A DNA stretch of 64,000 nucleotides from Empedobacter stercoris (GTDB lineage: Bacteria > Bacteroidota > Bacteroidia > Flavobacteriales > Weeksellaceae): the NCBI RefSeq assembly GCF_025244765.1, contig NZ_CP104209.1, positions 1,612,001 through 1,676,000 of the forward strand, read 5' to 3'. This document shows positions 40,970 through 49,205 of the stretch, one piece after another. A program made the translations under genes and the position numbers. Under the pieces are notes generated by a model that was not told the DNA's origin, made no database searches, and saw only the letters and a program-made list of their open reading frames with translations. The stretch's first letter is position 1, and each line of letters begins with the position of its first letter.

Positions 40970-41230
40970 TTATTTTATTTGTTTCAAAACAACTTGTTCG
41001 TTATCGACAAAAAGAATACAATTTATTCTGAAAAAATCTGAAAACAATCTAACTTTAATTTTCAACTTCTCTTTCGTCATTGTAAAAAGATGACCTTCTA
41101 AATTAGATGCAAATAGATTCTGCTTTAAATCTTGTAATTGTCCGTTTACAACTAATTTTTCTCCAGAAAACCAATTATTCTCAATTCTAATTACATTATG
41201 CTCAAAAGTTGCTTCCCAAATAGATTTCAT
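40970..41230 (-). CDS. Small conserved protein upstream of the sigma factor
   Basis: This 86-residue protein starts at the ATG at 41230; a TTG 6 bases upstream is also in frame. It begins MKSIWEATFEHNVIRIENNWFSGEKL and is beta-rich with no signal peptide or membrane segment. Its stop lies 5 bases before the sigma factor start, so the two are probably co-transcribed. I recall similar small proteins in other flavobacteria but know no function. A regulatory link to the sigma factor would be inference only. Confidence 0.7.
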   Translation of the reverse strand: MKSIWEATFEHNVIRIENNWFSGEKLVVNGQLQDLKQNLFASNLEGHLFTMTKEKLKIKVRLFSDFFRINCILFVDNEQVVLKQIK

Positions 41231-41299
41231 CGCCAAATTATTTTAGTGTTTACAAGTTAGTAGACATAAAATAAAAACGTTACAGAAATTTTTGAGTTT

Positions 41300-41707
41300 T
41301 TAGCATTCCATTTCCAACCATATAGGCAAACTAAATTCTTCTAACAAATGAGCCAATTGATAATCTGTGTAGTTTTCTTTCGTTATCCAAGCCATTTCTT
41401 CTATCTCAGAAGCAATTTTAAGCGTTTTTAACGACTTCAATTTCACATGAAAAACATTTGCATGTACTTCTGTGTTTTTCTCGTTAACGGCAACAGAAGT
41501 GTGTTGTCCTAAAAACGAAACATCGTGCAGTAAAATATCGATATTAATTTCCTCTAAAAATTCGCGCCGAAGTGTTGCTAATAATTCTTCACCTTTTTCG
41601 CGTTTACCTCCAACCATCTGAAAAAATTTCGAATTCTTTTTTCGAACAGCAAGCATTCTACCTTCTGCATCTGTTACCAATGCATTGACCAAATATATAT
41701 GATTCAT
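41300..41707 (-). CDS. NUDIX hydrolase
   Basis: The 135-residue protein has the Nudix box G34-x5-E40-x7-RE(48-49)-x2-EE(52-53), GGKREKGEELLATLRREFLE, with Asn where the canonical Gly usually sits (INI). It should cleave a nucleoside diphosphate linked to another group; the substrate is not deducible. The ATG at 41707 directly abuts a heptanucleotide repeat array that forms its whole visible leader. No Shine-Dalgarno sequence can be seen there. Confidence 0.87.
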   Translation of the reverse strand: MNHIYLVNALVTDAEGRMLAVRKKNSKFFQMVGGKREKGEELLATLRREFLEEINIDILLHDVSFLGQHTSVAVNEKNTEVHANVFHVKLKSLKTLKIASEIEEMAWITKENYTDYQLAHLLEEFSLPIWLEMEC

Positions 41708-41791
41708 GTTATGCGTTATGCGTTATGCGTTATGCGTTATGCGTTATGCGTTATGCGTTATGCATTATGCGTTATGCGTTATGCGTTATGC
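41708..41791. repeat. Heptanucleotide tandem repeat, 12 units
   Basis: Twelve copies of the 7-base unit GTTATGC (plus strand) occupy 84 bases; unit 9 reads ATTATGC and the other eleven are identical. On the minus strand the unit reads GCATAAC and the last copy touches the NUDIX start codon. The unit length is not a multiple of three and every third copy places TAA in each frame, so no N-terminal extension of the NUDIX protein is possible. High identity suggests recent expansion and likely length variation. Confidence 0.95.
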
Positions 41792-41816
41792 AAAAGTAAA
41801 CGTAGAAAAGTTTAGA

Positions 41817-41850
41817 GCAAAAAAAAGCTCCACAATAAATTGTGAAGCTA
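41817..41850 (-). terminator. Terminator of the tRNA-Asp array
   Basis: AGCTCCACAAT pairs with ATTGTGAAGCT (one mismatch, 2-base loop) and is followed on the minus strand by eight T residues, 11 bases downstream of the last tRNA. Confidence 0.8.
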
Positions 41851-41860
41851 TAAAAGTTGG

Positions 41861-41934
41861 CGATCCGGACGGGACTCGAACCCGCGACCACTTGCGTGAC
41901 AGGCAAGTATTCTAACCAACTGAACTACCGGATC
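41861..41934 (-). tRNA. tRNA-Asp (GTC), copy 4 in transcription order
   Basis: Read on the minus strand the gene folds as a cloverleaf with acceptor GATCCGG/CCGGATC, discriminator G, anticodon loop CTGTCAC (anticodon GTC), and T-loop GGTTCGAGTCC. The genome encodes CCA after this copy (G then CCA), which the other three lack. It is identical in body to copies at 41992 and 42233. Confidence 0.96.
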
Positions 41935-41991
41935 AGTCTGTTTTTTTTATTTATAATTTTCGTCGATCTAAAATAGAAAAAGAAATAGATG

Positions 41992-42065
41992 CGATCCGGA
42001 CGGGACTCGAACCCGCGACCACTTGCGTGACAGGCAAGTATTCTAACCAACTGAACTACCGGATC
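41992..42065 (-). tRNA. tRNA-Asp (GTC), copy 3 in transcription order
   Basis: The 74-base body is identical to the copy at 41861. The sequence after the discriminator base is CAT, so CCA must be added after transcription. The spacer to the copy at 41861 is 57 AT-rich bases. Confidence 0.96.
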
Positions 42066-42114
42066 AGAAAATTATAAATTAAATATATTTTTTATGAATT
42101 TTTATAAAAAATTG

Positions 42115-42188
42115 CGATCCGGACGGGACTCGAACCCGCGACCACTTGCGTGACAGGCAAGTATTCTAACCAGCTGAACTACCGGATC
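42115..42188 (-). tRNA. tRNA-Asp (GTC), copy 2 in transcription order, D-loop variant
   Basis: Same body as the other copies except one base in the D-loop (CAGCTGG instead of CAGTTGG on the RNA strand). Anticodon and stems are unchanged. No CCA is encoded. Confidence 0.96.
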
Positions 42189-42232
42189 AGAAATTATAAA
42201 AAATATATTGTGTAAAAGAACGAAACTTTTTG

Positions 42233-42306
42233 CGATCCGGACGGGACTCGAACCCGCGACCACTTGCGTGACAGGCAAGTATTCTAACCAACTGAACTAC
42301 CGGATC
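42233..42306 (-). tRNA. tRNA-Asp (GTC), first copy in transcription order
   Basis: Identical body to the copies at 41861 and 41992. It is the promoter-proximal copy. The spacer to the next copy is 44 bases. No CCA is encoded. Confidence 0.96.
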
Positions 42307-42371
42307 AAAATCTGTATTGATTTCGGATTGCAAATATAGGCGGTTTTCTGATAAAACCTAAACTTTTTTCT

Positions 42372-42410
42372 AAAAAAATCTCGGAAACTTTTCATCCGAG
42401 ATTTTTTTAT
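42372..42410 (-). terminator. Terminator after thioredoxin gene
   Basis: A 14-bp stem (42372-42385 with 42395-42408), core ATCTCGGA/TCCGAGAT, is followed by T residues on the minus strand. It lies between the thioredoxin stop and the tRNA array. Confidence 0.88.
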
Positions 42411-42433
42411 TTCATAATCAACGATTTAATCTA

Positions 42434-42751
42434 TTATAAAATCGCATTTAATTTTTCTACTAATTGTTCTTTTGGAACAACTCCAACAACTTTATCTACA
42501 ACTTCTCCGTCTTTGAAGAATAAAATTGTAGGAATGTTACGGATTCCGTATTTTGCAGCAACTTCTTGGTTTGTGTCTACATCAACTTTACCAATCACTG
42601 CTTTTCCTTGATATTCTGTAGCTAGCTCTTCCACAACTGGACCAACCATTCTACAAGGACCACACCAAACAGCCCAAAAATCAACCATTGCAGGTTTTCC
42701 TGACTCTATAATATCCGATGCAAATGATGCGTCTGTTACTTCTAATGCCAT
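42434..42751 (-). CDS. trxA: Thioredoxin
   Basis: The 105-residue protein is a complete cytoplasmic thioredoxin with active site WCGPC (Cys30 and Cys33), the buried Asp near residue 24, the cis-Pro in RNIPT and KVVGVVPKEQL near the end. It reduces disulfides in cytoplasmic proteins such as ribonucleotide reductase. It is downstream of dnaE on the same strand with about 110 bases between them, including its own likely promoter region. Confidence 0.95.
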   Translation of the reverse strand: MALEVTDASFASDIIESGKPAMVDFWAVWCGPCRMVGPVVEELATEYQGKAVIGKVDVDTNQEVAAKYGIRNIPTILFFKDGEVVDKVVGVVPKEQLVEKLNAIL

Positions 42752-42860
42752 AATCTTATATTTTTTATCTAATCTTAAGTTTACAAATCTACATAAAATT
42801 TTATTGCAGAAAAATTCCTTTTATATTATCTGTCAATTACAAGATAAATGAAATGTATAA

Positions 42861-45800
42861 TTAATTCAGTTTAAATGTAATCTCCTGTAATTCATCTAAT
42901 TCTTTTAACAAATCTCGGCAAATATTTATTTTAATTTTACCTGCTGGCAAATCTAAATTATTCAAATAATCTTTTGGATCAATTAGTTGGATTTTCAATA
43001 ATTTATCTCCTTGATATTTGTACATAATATCCGATAGTTTGGTAAAAGTTTCTTCCGAAAATGCTGGAACTTCAATCTTTACCGTCATTTTTTCGGCTTG
43101 TTTTTCTACAATTTCATTTAACAACAGAATATTCGTGATATTTTTATACACTCGCCCTTGCGTCACGTTTCCTTCTTTATCTTTGAATTCTTTTTTCGAG
43201 ATATTCAATTTCAAATTCAAGAACATATTCTCTTGCATAAAGTGTCTATATTTCAAATAATCTCCTCCAAAAACCATAATATCCATGGAATCGGTATAAT
43301 CACTGAACGTAAAAATACCAAATTCATTTCCATTTTTCGCAATTCGATGTTGAATATTTGACATCATTCCACAAATCGATACTTCTTTATTGACAAAATT
43401 ATCCTCGTTTGCATTAATATCCGAAATACTACAATTGGAAGCCATTTTCAGCTCATGTTTGAAATCATCTAATGGATGAGAAGAAATATAAATCCCAACC
43501 ACTTCTTTTTCTTTAGATAAACGTTGCAACATGTTCCATTTTTCGCAATCTGGTAGCATCGGCACTACATCTTCTATCACAGAATCGCCACCAAAATCGC
43601 CAAATAAAGAGGTTTGAGCAGAGTTTTTTTGCTCTTGGAAGTTTGCTCCGTATTTGATTAATTTTTCCAAATTAGTTGTCGTATTTTCGATATAAAAATA
43701 ACGTCCACGATGAAATTCAAACGAATCAAAACCTCCAGCTAAAACTAAGTTTTCGATTGTTTTTTTGTTCACTGTTCGCAATTCGACACGTTTAACAAAA
43801 TCGTATATATCTTTGAACGGACCATTTGCTTCACGTTCAGAAATTATCGAGTTTACTGCGGCTTGCCCAACACCTTTTACAGCTCCCATTCCAAAACGAA
43901 TCTCGTAATTTTCGTTTACATTAAATTTTGTAATGGATTCGTTGATATCTGGTCCAAGTACAGCTAATCCCATTCGCTTACACTCTTCCATAAAGAAGGT
44001 CACTTGCTTGATATCATTCATATTATTTGAAAGAACAGCCGCCATATATTCTGCTGGATAATGTGCTTTCAGATAAGCTGTTTGATACGCTACCCATGCA
44101 TAACATGTTGAATGCGATTTGTTGAATGCATACGATGCGAAGGCTTCCCAGTCTGTCCAAACTTTTTCTAAAATTTTCGGATCATGTCCTTTTTCAGACG
44201 CTTGTTCCACAAATTTTGGTTTCATTTTATCCAGAACTGCTTTTTGCTTTTTACCCATCGCTTTACGTAAAACATCGGCATCACCTTTGGAGAATCCTGC
44301 TAATTTCTGCGAAAGCAACATTACTTGCTCCTGATAAACAGTAATCCCGTAGGTTTCTGATAAATACTCTTCCATCGCATCCAAATCATAGGTAATCGGT
44401 TCCTCCCCATTTTTACGACGAACGAAAGACGGAATATATTCAATTGGACCTGGACGATACAGGGCGTTCATGGCGATTAAATCTGCAAAAACAGTTGGAC
44501 GAAGATCCTTCATATATTTTTGCATTCCAGGCGACTCGTATTGAAAAACTCCAACTGTTTCACCTCGTTGGAAAAGCTCATATGTTTTTTCGTCATCAAT
44601 CGGAATTTCATCAGGATCAATCTCGATTCCTGTTCTTGCCTTCACTAACTTAATCGTATCTTTAATCAACGTTAAGGTCTTCAACCCCAAGAAGTCCATC
44701 TTCAATAATCCGGCACTTTCTGCAACCGAGTTATCAAATTGAGTCACATATAAATCTGAATCTTTGGCAGTTGTTACAGGAACGAAATTGGTGATATCAT
44801 CTGGCGTAATAATCACTCCACACGCGTGAATACCCGTATTACGTACAGAACCTTCTAAGATTTTAGCTTGTTGAATAGTTTCAGCAGCTAAATCAGTTCC
44901 GTTTGATAAACGCTTTAATTCACTTACCGCATCAAATTCTTCTGGTTTTAAGGATTCTTTTAAGGCATTATCATCTAAATTGAAAATCTTTGCCAATTTC
45001 ATATTTGGAATTAAACCTGCTACACGATTGGCATCAAATAATGGTAAATCCAATACACGTGCTGTATCTTTTATCGAAGATTTAGCCGCCATTGTTCCGT
45101 ATGTGATAATTTGCGCTACTTGATTTGCTCCATATTTATCAATCACATAATCCATTACCAATGATCGTCCTTCATCATCAAAGTCGATATCGATATCGGG
45201 CATAGATACACGGTCTGGATTTAAGAAACGCTCAAAAAGTAAATCGTATTTTATCGGATCTAAATTGGTAATCCATAAACAATAAGCAACTGCTGATCCT
45301 GCCGCCGAACCACGACCTGGACCAACCGATACGCCCATTTTACGAGCTGCTGCGATGAAATCTTGTACAATCAAGAAATAACCAGGATAACCTGTTTTTT
45401 CAATTGTGGCTAATTCGAAATCCAAACGTTCTTTAATTTCGTCGGTCAATTCTGGGTAACGAATTTTTGCACCTTCGTAGGTTAAATGTTTTAAATAAGC
45501 ATTCTCACCTCTTTTCCCTCCATCTTCATCATCTTCTGCGTGATGAAATTCTTCGGGAATATCAAATTTTGGAAGTAATACATCTCGATAAAGCGTGTAT
45601 TCTTCTATCTTATCAACAATTTCTTGAATATTAATAATTGCTTCGGGAATGTCTTGAAACAATTGTTTCATTTCTACTTCCGACTTAAAATAATATTCTT
45701 GATTTGGCAAACCAAAACGGAATCCACGACCACGACCAATAGGAGTCGATTGTTTCTCGGCATCTCGTACACACAACAAAATATCGTGGGCATTCGAATC

Positions 45801-47261
45801 GTCTTGGTTAATGTAATAGGTATTATTTGTTGCGACAACTTTTACATTGTGTTTGCGCGCAAAAGCAAGCAATGTTTGGTTGACACGATCTTCATCTTCT
45901 TGACCATGACGCATCAATTCGATGTAAAAATCATCACCAAATTGCTCTTTCCACCAAAGCAAGGCCTCTTCGGCTTGTTTTTCACCAAGATTCAAAATTT
46001 TATTTGGAACTTCACCTTGCAAATTTCCAGATAAAACAATCAAATCTTCTTTATATTCTTCAATAATCGCTTTATCAATACGAGGCACATAGTAAAAACC
46101 ATCTGTATATGCTTTCGACGCCATTTTTGCTAAATGATGATAACCATTTTTATTCTTTGCAAAAACAACGATTTGATAACCATTATCTTTTTTTGATTTA
46201 TCTAAATGATTCTCACAAACAAAAAATTCCGAACCAATAATAGGTGTTATTAACACTTCAGTTGGTTCTTTTCCTTCTGCAATTAATTCTTCATTCTTTT
46301 CTTTTGCTGCTTTGTTATGATTTTGTACTTCTGCATTAAAATGAAATGCTCCCATCATATTTCCATGATCGGTCATTGCAACCGCAGGCATTTTATTTTT
46401 TGAAGCTGCAGCTACTAAATCTTTAACAGAAATCGTTGATTGTAAAATTGAGAATTGTGTATGATTATGTAAATGTGCAAATTTTGCTTTCTCAAACTGC
46501 GCTAAAACTTCTTCTGAAATTTCAACTGCCTCATCACCTCCTTCTTCTTTCGCTTTTGCTTTTGCAATTTCTTGTGAAGCTTTCTTTAAATTGACATGAT
46601 TTAATCCAATTGGTTGAATATTTGTTTGATTGATTTCATTAAATCGAACAAAATATTCATCTTCAACTTCTAATTCATTTTTTGTAAAAATACCTTTACG
46701 AATCAACTCAAAAAAACAACGTGTCGTTGCTTCCACATCCGCAGTTGCGTTGTGTGCTTCACCAAATGGAACACCAAAAAGATATTCATGCAATTCTGTT
46801 AACGTTGGTAATTTGTAACGACCACCACGACCACCAGGAAGTTTTAACAACTCTGCGGTAACTTCTGTACATGTATCCAAAACAGGTTTATCTGCTAAAT
46901 TATTTTCATAATTCAGACGATAAAATTCGGCTCCCATAATGTTGATATCGAAACCTAAATTTTGTCCAACAATAAATTTAGCTTTACCTAAAACTTCATT
47001 GAATTTATCTAAAACTTCTTTTAATGGAACTCCTTTTTCGGTAGCTAAATCAGTTGAAATTCCGTGAATACGCTCAGAATCGTACGGAATATCAAAACCA
47101 TCTGGACGAACCAAATAATCTTGATGTTCAATAATTTGCCCCATTTCATCGTGCAATTGCCAAGCGATTTGTATACATCGCGGCCAGTTGTCGGAATCAG
47201 AAATCGGTGCATTCCAATCTTTCGGAAGACCAGTTGTCTCTGTATCGTATATTAAGTACAT
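42861..47261 (-). CDS. dnaE: DNA polymerase III alpha subunit with N-terminal proofreading exonuclease
   Basis: The 1466-residue protein is the replicative polymerase. Residues 1-190 form a DnaQ-like DEDDh 3'-5' exonuclease: DTETT (D6, E8), GFDIN (D105), and AHNATADVEA (H170, D175). A linker of about 70 residues leads to the PHP domain (AHLHNHTQFS, 262-271) and the polymerase palm with GPGRGSAAGS and the catalytic MPDIDIDFDD (D689, D691, D693). Finger, beta-binding and OB-fold regions follow. All exonuclease residues are intact, so polymerisation and proofreading are expected in one chain. Such fusions are seen in flavobacterial DnaE proteins. Confidence 0.95.
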   Translation of the reverse strand: MYLIYDTETTGLPKDWNAPISDSDNWPRCIQIAWQLHDEMGQIIEHQDYLVRPDGFDIPYDSERIHGISTDLATEKGVPLKEVLDKFNEVLGKAKFIVGQNLGFDINIMGAEFYRLNYENNLADKPVLDTCTEVTAELLKLPGGRGGRYKLPTLTELHEYLFGVPFGEAHNATADVEATTRCFFELIRKGIFTKNELEVEDEYFVRFNEINQTNIQPIGLNHVNLKKASQEIAKAKAKEEGGDEAVEISEEVLAQFEKAKFAHLHNHTQFSILQSTISVKDLVAAASKNKMPAVAMTDHGNMMGAFHFNAEVQNHNKAAKEKNEELIAEGKEPTEVLITPIIGSEFFVCENHLDKSKKDNGYQIVVFAKNKNGYHHLAKMASKAYTDGFYYVPRIDKAIIEEYKEDLIVLSGNLQGEVPNKILNLGEKQAEEALLWWKEQFGDDFYIELMRHGQEDEDRVNQTLLAFARKHNVKVVATNNTYYINQDDSNAHDILLCVRDAEKQSTPIGRGRGFRFGLPNQEYYFKSEVEMKQLFQDIPEAIINIQEIVDKIEEYTLYRDVLLPKFDIPEEFHHAEDDEDGGKRGENAYLKHLTYEGAKIRYPELTDEIKERLDFELATIEKTGYPGYFLIVQDFIAAARKMGVSVGPGRGSAAGSAVAYCLWITNLDPIKYDLLFERFLNPDRVSMPDIDIDFDDEGRSLVMDYVIDKYGANQVAQIITYGTMAAKSSIKDTARVLDLPLFDANRVAGLIPNMKLAKIFNLDDNALKESLKPEEFDAVSELKRLSNGTDLAAETIQQAKILEGSVRNTGIHACGVIITPDDITNFVPVTTAKDSDLYVTQFDNSVAESAGLLKMDFLGLKTLTLIKDTIKLVKARTGIEIDPDEIPIDDEKTYELFQRGETVGVFQYESPGMQKYMKDLRPTVFADLIAMNALYRPGPIEYIPSFVRRKNGEEPITYDLDAMEEYLSETYGITVYQEQVMLLSQKLAGFSKGDADVLRKAMGKKQKAVLDKMKPKFVEQASEKGHDPKILEKVWTDWEAFASYAFNKSHSTCYAWVAYQTAYLKAHYPAEYMAAVLSNNMNDIKQVTFFMEECKRMGLAVLGPDINESITKFNVNENYEIRFGMGAVKGVGQAAVNSIISEREANGPFKDIYDFVKRVELRTVNKKTIENLVLAGGFDSFEFHRGRYFYIENTTTNLEKLIKYGANFQEQKNSAQTSLFGDFGGDSVIEDVVPMLPDCEKWNMLQRLSKEKEVVGIYISSHPLDDFKHELKMASNCSISDINANEDNFVNKEVSICGMMSNIQHRIAKNGNEFGIFTFSDYTDSMDIMVFGGDYLKYRHFMQENMFLNLKLNISKKEFKDKEGNVTQGRVYKNITNILLLNEIVEKQAEKMTVKIEVPAFSEETFTKLSDIMYKYQGDKLLKIQLIDPKDYLNNLDLPAGKIKINICRDLLKELDELQEITFKLN

Positions 47262-47349
47262 TGAGTTTTCGTTTGAATCTGTAAATTTACGAAATCTTAA
47301 GAGAAGATTTTCTTAAGAAAAGTTAAGAATAAAACTCTATATTTAGTTT

Positions 47350-47760
47350 ATGAATCAAGAAAAATACATTTTACGTAGAGTATTAGCTGCATTAATAGAT
47401 TACACAATTATCATTTTTATTACTTTCTTTTATTTAAGAAACTTTGGAGAATTGAATAGTGAAGGAGCTTATTCTGTTAGTGGATTAAAAACTTTACCTA
47501 TAATCATTTTTTGGTTCGTCTATTTTTGTGTTTTTGAAACAGTTCTAAATTCGACTTTTGGAAATTTAATTGTTGGATTGAAACCTATTGATATAAATAC
47601 TAAAAAAAATGTTACAATTAAACAGTCTTTTCTTAGACATCTTGTCGATCCGATTGATATGATGTTTTTTGGATTAATTGGAATTATTCTGATTAAAAAC
47701 TCTGAAACGAATCAAAGATTGGGCGATATTTTAGCAAAAACTAAAGTTGTTAAATCATAA
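47350..47760 (+). CDS. RDD family membrane protein
   Basis: The 136-residue protein starts YILRRVLAALIDYTIIIF, the RDD pattern (Arg-x-x-Ala-x-x-x-Asp) in the first membrane segment. It has about three further hydrophobic segments, with NLIVGLKPID and the final NQRLGDILAKTKVV. RDD proteins are small inner-membrane proteins, some proposed to move ions or osmolytes. It is divergent from dnaE and convergent with the MerR gene. Function here is unknown. Confidence 0.82.
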   Translation: MNQEKYILRRVLAALIDYTIIIFITFFYLRNFGELNSEGAYSVSGLKTLPIIIFWFVYFCVFETVLNSTFGNLIVGLKPIDINTKKNVTIKQSFLRHLVDPIDMMFFGLIGIILIKNSETNQRLGDILAKTKVVKS

Positions 47761-47763
47761 AAT

Positions 47764-47800
47764 AAAAAAAGATGAACTTAATTCAGTTCATCTTTTTCTA
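47764..47800. terminator. Bidirectional terminator between RDD and MerR genes
   Basis: AAAAAGATGAACT pairs with AGTTCATCTTTTT (47766-47778 with 47785-47797). It serves the convergent RDD gene and overlaps the last codons of the MerR gene. Confidence 0.88.
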
Positions 47801-48146
47801 AAATTTCTTCCGACTCAAAACTCATTTTAAGTTTGATGAGTTCGTCTTTAATATTTTCGAGACGTTTTACAACATCTATTTCATCTTTTGTTTTGACCAC
47901 TCCTTTTTTACCAATTGCTTGTTTTGCACCATCGAGCGTATACCCTTTTATTTTGACCAAATAATAAATATTCTTGAAACATTGGATATCATCTTTAGTA
48001 AATAATCGATTACCTTTTGCATTCTTTTTAGGCTGAATTATTTCAAATTCTTTTTCCCAAAAACGAATCAATGATGCATTTACATCAAAAGCTTTGGCTA
48101 CTTCGCCTATCGAATAATAAAGTTTGTCAGGAAGGTCTACATTCAT
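47778..48146 (-). CDS. MerR family transcriptional regulator
   Basis: The 122-residue protein has an N-terminal MerR winged helix (YYSIGEVAKAFDVNASLIRFWEKEF, residues about 10-34, then RLFTKDDI). A helical C-terminal dimerisation region follows with no conserved metal-binding Cys. Similar proteins in flavobacteria lie next to an M23 peptidase gene, as here (9 bases apart), suggesting a conserved pair with the peptidase. The effector is unknown. Confidence 0.88.
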   Translation of the reverse strand: MNVDLPDKLYYSIGEVAKAFDVNASLIRFWEKEFEIIQPKKNAKGNRLFTKDDIQCFKNIYYLVKIKGYTLDGAKQAIGKKGVVKTKDEIDVVKRLENIKDELIKLKMSFESEEILEKDELN

Positions 48147-48155
48147 TATCAGCGT

Positions 48156-49106
48156 TTAATCCAAAGATAATGACATTTTTTTAGAGTTTTGATAAATTTT
48201 AATAAAATCGTCTGGATCAACGTCATTATAGAAATACATAATTGGATCTACAGGTTCTCCATTTTTGTGAATTTCGTAATGTAAATGCGCTCCTGTCGAT
48301 AAACCTGTCGATCCTACATAACCAATCACATCACCTCTTTTCACTTTTTGTCCTCTACGAACTTTCGCACGTGTCATGTGAGCATACAAGCTTTCGTATC
48401 CATTTCCGTGTTTTAACACAACCATATTTCCATAACCCGAATTAAATTCAGATACTTTTACAGAACCATCTCCAGTTGCGTAAATTGGCGTTCCTGTAGC
48501 GGCAGCAAAGTCTAAACCTTTGTGCATTTTATTCACTTTTAAAATTGGATGAAAACGTGACCCAAAACCGGAAGCCAAACGATTTACATATTTATCTGCA
48601 ACAGGTTTTAGAACTGGCATTGATGATAAATTCGCATCTTTTACACCCGCCAAACGAAAAACTTCGTCCAATGATTTTGATTCAGCTGCAATTTTTGCAA
48701 CTAATTTTTCAATGTCTTCAGCTGTATAATTATCAATTTCATTATTTACAGAATCGATATTCTCATTGACACGCATATCATAAATCGTACGATAAATATT
48801 GCGATCTTTTTCTTCGATTTCTGTCAAGGCTTCTTCTACTTCTTTAAATTTTTTATGTAACTCTTGGTTTTCATTTTCCATTCTTTCCAGTTCAGCTAAT
48901 AATTTGCTTTCGCTGTTTTTAAATTTCCCTGCTTTTGAAGCGAACTCAGAATCATTAAAATGATACCCAACCATACCAGCAGATATTGTCGATAAACATA
49001 AAAATAGTAAAACGTATAATGCTGTTTTAGGAGTTTTCTTCGCTCTTTTCTTCACCCAACTCATCAAAAATCTCACAGAATTATACTTATAGTTTTTATT
49101 TTCCAT
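48156..49106 (-). CDS. M23 family peptidase, membrane-anchored
   Basis: The 316-residue protein has a basic cytosolic N-terminus, one membrane segment (about 29-48) and a periplasmic coiled coil (about 60-105). The C-terminal LytM/M23 domain (about 175-295) carries zinc ligands in HKGLD (H195, D199) and HLH (H274, H276). All residues for an active endopeptidase are present. It would cleave peptidoglycan cross-links or a related target during cell-wall growth. It is co-directional with the MerR gene 9 bases downstream and divergent from alaS. Confidence 0.92.
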   Translation of the reverse strand: MENKNYKYNSVRFLMSWVKKRAKKTPKTALYVLLFLCLSTISAGMVGYHFNDSEFASKAGKFKNSESKLLAELERMENENQELHKKFKEVEEALTEIEEKDRNIYRTIYDMRVNENIDSVNNEIDNYTAEDIEKLVAKIAAESKSLDEVFRLAGVKDANLSSMPVLKPVADKYVNRLASGFGSRFHPILKVNKMHKGLDFAAATGTPIYATGDGSVKVSEFNSGYGNMVVLKHGNGYESLYAHMTRAKVRRGQKVKRGDVIGYVGSTGLSTGAHLHYEIHKNGEPVDPIMYFYNDVDPDDFIKIYQNSKKMSLSLD

Positions 49107-49135
49107 TACTTAACCAAGCTTTTATTATCTTTGTA

Positions 49136-49143
49136 AAACGTTT
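49136..49143 (+). promoter_or_regulatory. Putative -7 box for alaS
   Basis: TATCTTTG matches TAnnTTTG in the 99-base region between the divergent M23 and alaS genes. No good -33 box is seen. Confidence 0.35.
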
Positions 49144-49205
49144 GCAAAGTAACGAATATTGTATGAGCAAACATGTTAATCAAATGATAAAAATAATTTA
49201 AATAA

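Noticed and set aside
41706-41915. Plus-strand ORF full of Met-Arg-Tyr-Ala-Leu-Cys repeats.
   Set aside because: It is only the heptanucleotide repeat translated (its 7-base period gives a 7-residue protein repeat), and it runs into the antisense of a tRNA gene.
41861-42306. Four repeats with regular spacers, CRISPR-like at first sight.
   Set aside because: The repeats are 74-base tRNA-Asp genes with full cloverleafs and anticodon GTC; the spacers are AT-rich and of unequal length.
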